64,000 nucleotides of DNA, taken from positions 248,001-312,000 of the forward strand of contig BQMF02000340.1 in assembly GCA_027922465.2 (NCBI GenBank), given 5' to 3'. Position numbers and translations under genes: made by a program. This DNA is from Turritopsis dohrnii (Eukaryota > Cnidaria > Hydrozoa > Anthoathecata > Oceaniidae). This document shows, in pieces, positions 58,066-64,000 of this stretch. The notes beneath the pieces are model-generated. The model was not told the origin of the DNA and ran no database searches. It worked only from the letters and a program-made list of their open reading frames with translations. Within the stretch, counting starts at the first letter, position 1, and each line of letters begins with the position of its first letter.

Positions 58066-58686
58066 ATGTTTTACTGCTTTCCTTGCAATAAGATGCTAAA
58101 CGAAGAAGAACGACAAAGTCATCTCAAAATTCATCGAAACTCAGGCAAAACTGTATGCCAAAACTGTACAAAGACTTTTCGTGGTGCTTATGAATTAAAC
58201 AGACACATCGAAATTGAACATCAAGGATTGCGCATTGTTTGTGAGGAAAAAGGGTGCGAAAAGTCTTTCAGAAGTAAAAGCGGTTATAACTTGCATTTGT
58301 GGAAAATACATAGCAAAGAATCTATACCACTCAAGACTTGTGGTTTTTGTGAAGAAAGGTTTGCTGATAAGTCATCGCTTGAAACACACAAACGTAAATG
58401 TCATGATGAGAACCGACTGCAATGCCCATATTGCAACAGTTATTTTGTATATACTTCTGTTTTTCGAAAACATTCTCGAAACTGCAAAGCAAAACCTGGA
58501 ACTGGCATGGTATGGCTTTGCGACAAATGCGGGAAGCGTTATGCTAGAAACTCGTACTTGAAGGAACATCAAAAAAGTTGCTTGGAGAAAAAAGGGTATT
58601 GCTGCCAAATATGCGGAAGCAAATTTAATCATCGTTCTGGTTTGCAATATCATTTAAAGAAAAAATGTAAACAATGTTTGGAGTAA
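58066..58686 (+). CDS. Seven-finger C2H2 protein inside the CACTA
   Basis: An uninterrupted 206-codon ORF. Seven zinc fingers follow with almost no linker sequence, spaced about every 25-30 residues: CFPC..HLKIH, CQNC..HIEIEH, CEEKGC..HLWKIH, CGFC..HKRKCH, then three of C2HC form, CPYC..HSRNC, CDKC..HQKSC and CQIC..HLKKKC. The protein is nothing but fingers, so it is a DNA-binding protein, most likely nuclear. It lies between the transposase and the right subterminal repeats, on the transposase strand. It could be a helper that binds the CGTATTC repeats, a captured host gene, or a C-terminal exon of a larger product, as the acceptor-like TTTTTCAG just upstream hints. No frameshift is seen. 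Confidence 0.85.
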   Translation: MFYCFPCNKMLNEEERQSHLKIHRNSGKTVCQNCTKTFRGAYELNRHIEIEHQGLRIVCEEKGCEKSFRSKSGYNLHLWKIHSKESIPLKTCGFCEERFADKSSLETHKRKCHDENRLQCPYCNSYFVYTSVFRKHSRNCKAKPGTGMVWLCDKCGKRYARNSYLKEHQKSCLEKKGYCCQICGSKFNHRSGLQYHLKKKCKQCLE

Positions 58687-58979
58687 CAATATCTAAGTGT
58701 ATTTACTGTGTTTTTTTTTCGCTATCCTGATATCGCACTTCTTCATGAGATTATTCATAAGAGGATATTTATAAGCAATAACGTTTTCCCCTCAACAGAA
58801 TTATTTTCGCTTTCCGTTATTCGCAAGTGATTACAAATACAAAAACGTGATTTAAGGTGATTAAGATCAGTGGTAATGTAAAGTGAAGCATTTCTCTCCT
58901 TATTCTAATTATAAGGGTTTACTATGTAATACTTAAGTACTTCGTTTTGATATAACAAGTAATGTTGTATGTAAAATTT
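58687..58979. other. Non-coding stretch before the right subterminal zone
   Basis: AT-rich DNA, no features assigned. Confidence 0.4.
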
Positions 58980-59245
58980 CAATATCAACACAAAGCATTT
59001 ATCGTTTGGACTCGCGTAAGTAACAGTGTCCCTTGAAACACATCAGAAATCTTTTACGCACGTCATTAATATTTTACGTTTGGACACGGGTAAATAACAG
59101 TGTCCCGTATATAAAAAACACATCAGAAATCTTTTACGCACGTCATTAATATTTTACGTTTGGACACGGGTAAATAACAGTGTCCCGTATATAAAAACAC
59201 ATCAGAAAACTTTTACGCACATCATTAACATTTTACGTTTTTGTG
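58980..59245. repeat. Three 85-90 bp tandem copies in the CACTA right end
   Basis: Units run with GTTTGGAC(A/T)CGGGTAA, AACAGTGTCCCGTATATAAA, CACATCAGAAATCTTTTACG and CACGTCATTAATATTTTACG. The second and third are almost identical; the first is more diverged. They lie next to the CGTATTC zone and probably add copies of a protein-binding site. Confidence 0.8.
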
Positions 59246-59478
59246 TCCGGTGTGAATACGAGGAATCAAAATATTTACGCTAACGGTATTCACCCGTTCA
59301 CGAGTGCGAACCGTCACGTATTCAACCGTACGTGTGAATAACATTATTTGAACGTGGTGTATTCAAATACGTTTCACACGGTTTACCGTATTCACACACA
59401 ATCCCGTATTCGACCGTAAACACTTTTTGTGTACGTTTCCGTATTTTACCGTATTATGTGCCTTTTTACGCAGTGACG

Positions 59479-59620
59479 ATTACATGATGAAATTTGTGTC
59501 GTTACATAATTTGAGAACAATGATTATATGTCTGCTTGGTTTTTTAGGATTTATGCTATATTCAGAAATATGTAATCTCAGGTGCTGTGATGTGTTTTTT
59601 TTCCCGAAACTTATGTGAAA
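59479..59620 (+). pseudogene. Tyrosine recombinase-like gene, right piece
   Basis: Directly after the CACTA duplication the reading gives NLRTMIICLLGFLGFMLYSEICNL..RCCDVFF. This is the R-box region of animal tyrosine recombinases, usually R-x3-LLL-x-y-AGFLR-x-SEL-x-x-LR-x-x-D; here the Arg expected at GF(L/M)R is replaced by L (FMLYSE). Beyond 59620 the frame is lost, and no HxxR or Tyr box is recognised. It pairs with 49929-50006 on the other side of the transposon. Confidence 0.6.
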
Positions 59621-59945
59621 GCATTGGCCAAATAAACTCTATTTAAGATTCGCATAAAACATTCGACAATTGCCAGTGCCAATGTCGCATATGCTCTATC
59701 CAGATTGCATATGAATTGGTGGGTGGATTCAATTAAATTAATTCTCTAGCCCAAACACGTACAATTCTTGTTCACTCTATTTTAATATTTATTTTTTTTC
59801 CCTTTGGTAATTTATTTCTTTACTGATTATGTAGTTGGATTTAATTTGTTCCTCAAGCTGTGTAATATGATAAACCAAGTTTAGATAAAGATAAATAAAT
59901 AAATAAATGAATAATAAATTAAAACCCCTAAAATACGTTCAAGCG
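59621..59945. other. Recombinase 3' flank with TAAA run
   Basis: Decayed DNA ends in an A-rich (AAATA)n run near 59885-59930. No gene is seen. Confidence 0.4.
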
Positions 59946-60180
59946 GGATGCTAGTACATACTTACCGGCAATTGTGCATCGCACTTTTGTTTTAGAAAGT
60001 GATAGATTTGCGTTACTTTTACGGTCAACTTCTTCATAGGAGAGCGTAAAAGCAGGAGCGTAGGAGCGTTTTTTTACCATCGCTATATGGTAGTACATGA
60101 TATGACGTCAGCTTTTTATCACGACGGAGGGAACCATTTACATTGCATTCCCTATTGGGCATGAGGTTTTGAGGGAAATG
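59946..60180 (-). repeat. CTAG-family fragment, inverted
   Basis: Read on the - strand, it contains CACTTTCTAAAACAAAAGTGCGATGCACAATTGCCGG then TGTACTAG-CA-TCCCGC, a 3' end joined to a 5' start as in the array. Its interior has GACGTCA at 60103-60110 and the ATTGCATTCC stretch of the short units. Confidence 0.6.
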
Positions 60181-60440
60181 TTAAAGATGTTAATCGAAGA
60201 CCTTTTCAGGATGTCTTTGAGACGTATTGCGAAAGAAGTTTTTTAGAAGACCTATTCGGGTCGTCTTTAAGACGTTTTGTGAAAGACGTTTTATGGATGA
60301 CCTGCCAAAGACGTCTTTAAGGCGTTTTGTAAGAGACGTTTTTTGAAAGACCTGTCAAAGATATCTTCACTTGTCTCAAAGACGTCCGTACCAGTTTGAG
60401 ACGTCTTAAAGACGTCTTGTGTTTACTGGGTATGTATATG
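60180..60440. repeat. Palindromic GACGTC array, block C
   Basis: Units such as AGAAGACCTATTCGGGTCGTC and TTTAAGACGTTTTGTGAAAGACG repeat irregularly. The block ends AAAGACGTCTTGTGTTTACTGGG, the same terminal word as block B. Confidence 0.75.
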
Positions 60441-61650
60441 ATACTACTGTTTTATGGTTTCACTTGAAACTACAACCCTCCACGAAACATATTGGGAAAA
60501 CTTAAAACATAGGTTTAAGCCAGATCTCCCTTGCCCCTAAATTCAATGTTGCTTATGTTGAAAGATAACAGAATGTTTCTGGGGTGAAGAAAAGTAGTCG
60601 GGAGCCTAGCAGCACTTCATACAACATTGAGATCAAGGGGAAGGGGGTTTTCCCAAATATTTTGTGGGGGCTTGTAGAGCTTAAAAATGATTTTGTAAAA
60701 GTCGTCTTTTCATGTCGCATTTTAGTTATTTTATCGATTAGCTACTTCTTACATTTTAGATTTTCTTACATATTTTTAACACAGGACCCATAAACAACAG
60801 AAATTTGTAAATATGTATTACATGTGTGTATTTATTATTTTTGATTTGGCATATCCTGTTGAAATATTAGCAAATAAATAAATAAAACTTTCTATCTGAG
60901 AAACCTAAAACACAACCAAACATCGGAACGAATTAAAACATGATACTTATTCCTTGGAGCGTCTTAGAACTACAAATTATAAATTTAAATCTAAGTACTT
61001 TAAATCAACATCTTTGATTTGAAAATGATGTTTTGTCACGTCATGTCATATGTCACGAAAGATCTTCTTAATCCCAAACGCAAAAAATAAACAGATTCTG
61101 GTCATGGAAATATACATTCATAACCAATTCTATGCATGTAGCTGAAAACAAAGTTTCAGTTTTAGCTTGATTGACAGCGCAAAGCGTTCAGTGTTTTTGA
61201 TTTAAAAACTGTTACGCTGCTTACAATAACTTTATTCACAAAAAAAATCTAGGAAATCTATTGTGTAGCCTGTGTTTACTTCACTGCAATAGGTGGTTGT
61301 AACTTTGTTGTGCAAATATGCTATGTTATTCAAACATATTTAAGATGCTCCATTATACAAAAATTTTGTTGGTGTCAAATTTCTAGTTTTTATTCATTTG
61401 TTGTTGCCATGGCCATATCTTTCATTATAGACAAGAAATCATCCAATGAAAATCGTACACGTTTAAGTAACCATTTTAAAAATCGAGTGACAAGAAATAT
61501 TGCTGACAAAGTGACGGATTCTTCTGCCCGTTATACTATAGAGTAAGGAGAAGAAAAACTCCTCGTAAGAGTTGCAAGAAAGCAGCGGCTTCAGACAAAG
61601 TAGTTTATCCAGTCCTTTTTTGAATCGCTGTGTGAAACTTTTCCAAGCTA
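60441..61650. other. Non-coding stretch with one short frame
   Basis: A frame at 61310-61546 (+) ends with a polar stretch (SSNENRTRLSNHFKNRVTRN) and could be an exon, but nothing confirms it. An (AAATA)n run lies near 60875-60890. Confidence 0.35.
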
Positions 61651-61850
61651 ATGGCTATTATAAATGATTGTGACAAATGCAGAATTTATTGGGCTTTCAG
61701 TTTACTATCAACATACTTTGTGGTATTGGCTGTTTTGATGAAATATCAACAGTTATTTGATGATTGGACAAAGGGAGGATTCGCTATAGCATGGGTGGTC
61801 ATCTTTTTTCTTTCTGGATTATACTTGGCATACCTGTCAACTGAAATATA
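61651..61850 (+). CDS. Candidate first exon of a small membrane protein
   Basis: A Met-initiated frame (MAIINDCDKCRIYW...) has two good hydrophobic helices, YWAFSLLSTYFVVLAVLM and GFAIAWVVIFFLSGLYLAYL, separated by a short polar loop (KYQQLFDDWTKGG). It runs into GTAAGTA at 61851, a near-perfect donor, so the in-frame TAG formed at the border would be spliced away. Both Cys of CDKC are near the N-terminus. I do not recognise the family. No second exon was identified in the remaining sequence. Confidence 0.4.
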
Positions 61851-61860
61851 GTAAGTACAA

Positions 61861-63124
61861 TGTTTCGTACATTTTTCAGATGTTTAGAACATAGTCAAAC
61901 TAGGGAAGATATTAAGAGAAGAAAAGAAAAAAGTGAAATAGATAAACAATAATTGAGACTGAAAAGAAAATTCGTGATAGTCTACTGCTCCACAGAGTTT
62001 GATTAAGTCTGTATCCGCTTCTGTGTAAACTCTGGTAGTAGACAAGCCAGGGTAACGCCTCAAAATTAAAGAAACGCCCAGGTAGGAAATCTCATGACAA
62101 AAATGAGACGATTAAAAATTTATCAATTTGACAAATTGCAGAAAGCCGAATCGATTTAGCAGATCTCAAAACCCAAAAACACTACACAAGAGCTGCCACA
62201 TGATGCAAATTTAAACTCAAACTGACAATTTTGATATTTTAATATTTTTAGCACATTTTGTACAGGACTCTTATTACGTCTTTCCACATATATATTAAAA
62301 CCAACGTTTTCCATCTCACTGAACCTTTTTCTTTTGAATCATCTTGAAATCTAGCAAACATTTACAGCCAAGTTCCGCATTAAACTTTGACCAAGCCAAG
62401 CTAGTTTTCCGAAATGTGTCAACGCCACTTTTGTGTTGATCCAGTGGATAAAAAGTTTTTTCTTGTTTTTTAAATGATTCAAGAGAAAAAGTTTAATGAT
62501 GGTTTTAGTTTGGTGTTATTCTAAAACGTTTTGTATGACATTTTAAATGAACGTGTGAAAAACCCAAACAAAGTTCTATCCATGTTATGGATCAATGTGA
62601 ATTAAGCTCTTAAATAAATATTAATACGGAATCCAATTGAAACATATAAGCGTATTTGTGAAAACCTACAATTAATTTACAATTTGGTATAAGTGCAATA
62701 TATTGAAATAATAAAATACTAAGAAAATAAAAATTGTTTAAGATGATAAAAACCGAAAATTGTAAAACAAAAAATTCAAATGTAAGATTAACGAAGAATC
62801 AATAACAGGTCAAGTATACTTAAGCAAGCGTGAATCAAGGCAGTCAACAAAACCATGAGAAAGGACTTCCTAAACCAACTATTTAAATAAAAGCTGTTAC
62901 AAAAGCAATTTGGAATTCCTCAACTACGTGACTTTTGGTAAGTGTTACAAGTTAGCGACTGCACGCAGAATCAGAAACAGTAGCTGGCATTTAATATATG
63001 ACAGTAATATATGATAATTAATTGCTTTTATTTGTTAACACATTCCATAGTTTCCCTTTTTCTTCATGAGTTTACGAGAATAACAACTTGCCATAATTAT
63101 TTTCAAAAATAATATTGTGCTTAT
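61861..63124. other. Non-coding stretch
   Basis: If the exon at 61651 is real this would be its intron. No acceptor with a convincing following exon and no known repeat is seen. Confidence 0.4.
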
Positions 63125-64000
63125 AACTATATTATTTTAAATATATAATAATCCGCAATCGTGTGTAACACATTTAACTTAGAGAGTGATGTTTTTTTTA
63201 AAAATTTACGGCCAAAATCTTCTTAATCGTGGTCATATAGCGGCAGTTAGACCACGCAAGACACATTCACGATTAGTATAATAGCACGGGGCATCTAACG
63301 TCAGTTATTTTTAAGCCAATCAAAACGCAAGAAATTATTTTTTCGCCGTTTTGATTGGTTGCCGACGGAATCCGTTAGTAAATCCCTTAGTCTACAGACA
63401 GTTTAGCACGAAGCAGACGAAGGTGAAAGTTGGAAGGTTGACTACACTTACTGAAAAGAAAAGAAAGTTTACAGAGGTATTTAGTGTATGTTTATAGTAG
63501 AAAATCTTCTGCAAAATAGAGATAGTTACCTCACATAAGCATAAAAGCAGTTTTTCCAAACGAAGAAAGTAGTTTTATGTTTTTCAGTGTATAAATATTG
63601 TAGCGTATTTTCAGTGGAAAAGAAATAGCAGAAGAAAGTGTTTTAAGTATATGTTTACAGTAGGAAAGTGTGCTGGAAAGTAGTAGTTTAAATTAGTAGT
63701 AGTTTAAAGTATTATTATTTTGTTTTCAGATATGAAATATGGAAAGTAAAGAGTTTATAAGTGTTTGAAAATGGCTGCAGAAGATGTTGTTGTTTACTAA
63801 CACGATGATGTGAATTAGTATGGATAGGTATATTCTCTTTGTTTGAAGTTAAACCAAAGTTAAAATATTATAGATCTATTTAGTTAGAACACAGTTTATT
63901 TATCAGAGTTTCTTAATTAAAAGGTTGAGAAGTGTTTTTTTTTTTCGTATTGACGTTAGATTTTTCATCACGGGCAACCATTGCATTGCATCTTCAATAG
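63125..64000 (-). repeat. CTAG-family element, inverted, cut by the window end
   Basis: Read on the - strand its 3' end is CACTCTCTAAGTTAAATGTG, then TTACACACGATTGCGGATTATTATAT at 63190-63140. Moving right are the TTTTGATTGG pair (near 63310-63360) and finally the TGCAATGGTTGCCCGTGATG zone of the short units near 63960-63990. The 5' end is outside the window. Confidence 0.65.

Larger units (their letters stand above)
50007..59475. mobile_element. Complete CACTA (EnSpm) transposon, 9.47 kb
   Basis: It begins CACTGCGTAAA and ends TTTACGCAGTG, with ACG directly repeated outside (50004-50006 and 59476-59478). The CACT terminus with a 3-bp duplication is diagnostic for EnSpm/CACTA. Long subterminal zones (50040-50490 and 58980-59460) are filled with CGTATTC/GAATACG words in both orientations. 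Inside are a TNP2-like transposase (+), a divergent coiled-coil gene (-), a seven-finger C2H2 ORF (+) and one Helitron-like insertion (50533-52181). The coding frames look intact, so the insertion is young. Confidence 0.9.

Overview
This AT-rich window is from a metazoan nuclear genome, most likely an invertebrate (for example a cnidarian, sponge or mollusc; I cannot fix the phylum). The evidence is split genes with GT-AG introns, a transglutaminase gene, a rhodopsin-type receptor relic, and a mix of DIRS/Ngaro, LINE, tRNA-derived SINE, hAT, mariner, CACTA and Helitron-like elements. Nothing bacterial is present: no operons, rRNA or CRISPR.

Layout. 1-7541 holds the 3' half of an apparently intact transglutaminase gene on the + strand (seven exons, 1998-7541), its introns packed with repeats. 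7542-16238 holds a pogo-like transposase remnant and then a head-to-tail array of units that each end in CTAG (Helitron-like). 16239-20417 is a decayed tyrosine-recombinase retrotransposon (DIRS/Ngaro type) on the - strand that cuts into the array. 21901-24079 is a 2.18 kb fold-back element with a 4-bp CTGG duplication and about 20-bp-phased terminal repeats. 24994-26745 (-) and 29290-33113 (+) are decayed LINEs with a tRNA-derived SINE between them. 33919-39393 is a receptor pseudogene on the - strand, split in its third membrane helix by a 4.5 kb terminal-inverted-repeat transposon that has its own multi-exon gene. 39868-45735 holds two hAT-type elements with 5-bp duplications, an unassigned exon and an hAT transposase remnant. 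47350-49400 holds palindromic GACGTC arrays around a mariner MITE.

The most striking unit is 50007-59475: a complete 9.47 kb CACTA (EnSpm) transposon with CACTGCGTAAA termini and a 3-bp ACG duplication. It carries a four-exon TNP2-like transposase (+), a divergent coiled-coil accessory gene (-) and a downstream seven-finger zinc-finger ORF (+). Both ends are lined with CGTATTC-type subterminal repeats. A Helitron-like element has inserted into it, and it has itself split an older tyrosine-recombinase gene. After it come more repeat fragments, one candidate membrane-protein exon (61651-61850) and an inverted CTAG-family element running off the window.

Only the transglutaminase looks like an ordinary functional host gene. 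The CACTA genes look intact enough to have been active recently. Exon boundaries were found by hand from reading frame, splice signals and family resemblance; no alignment or search was run.
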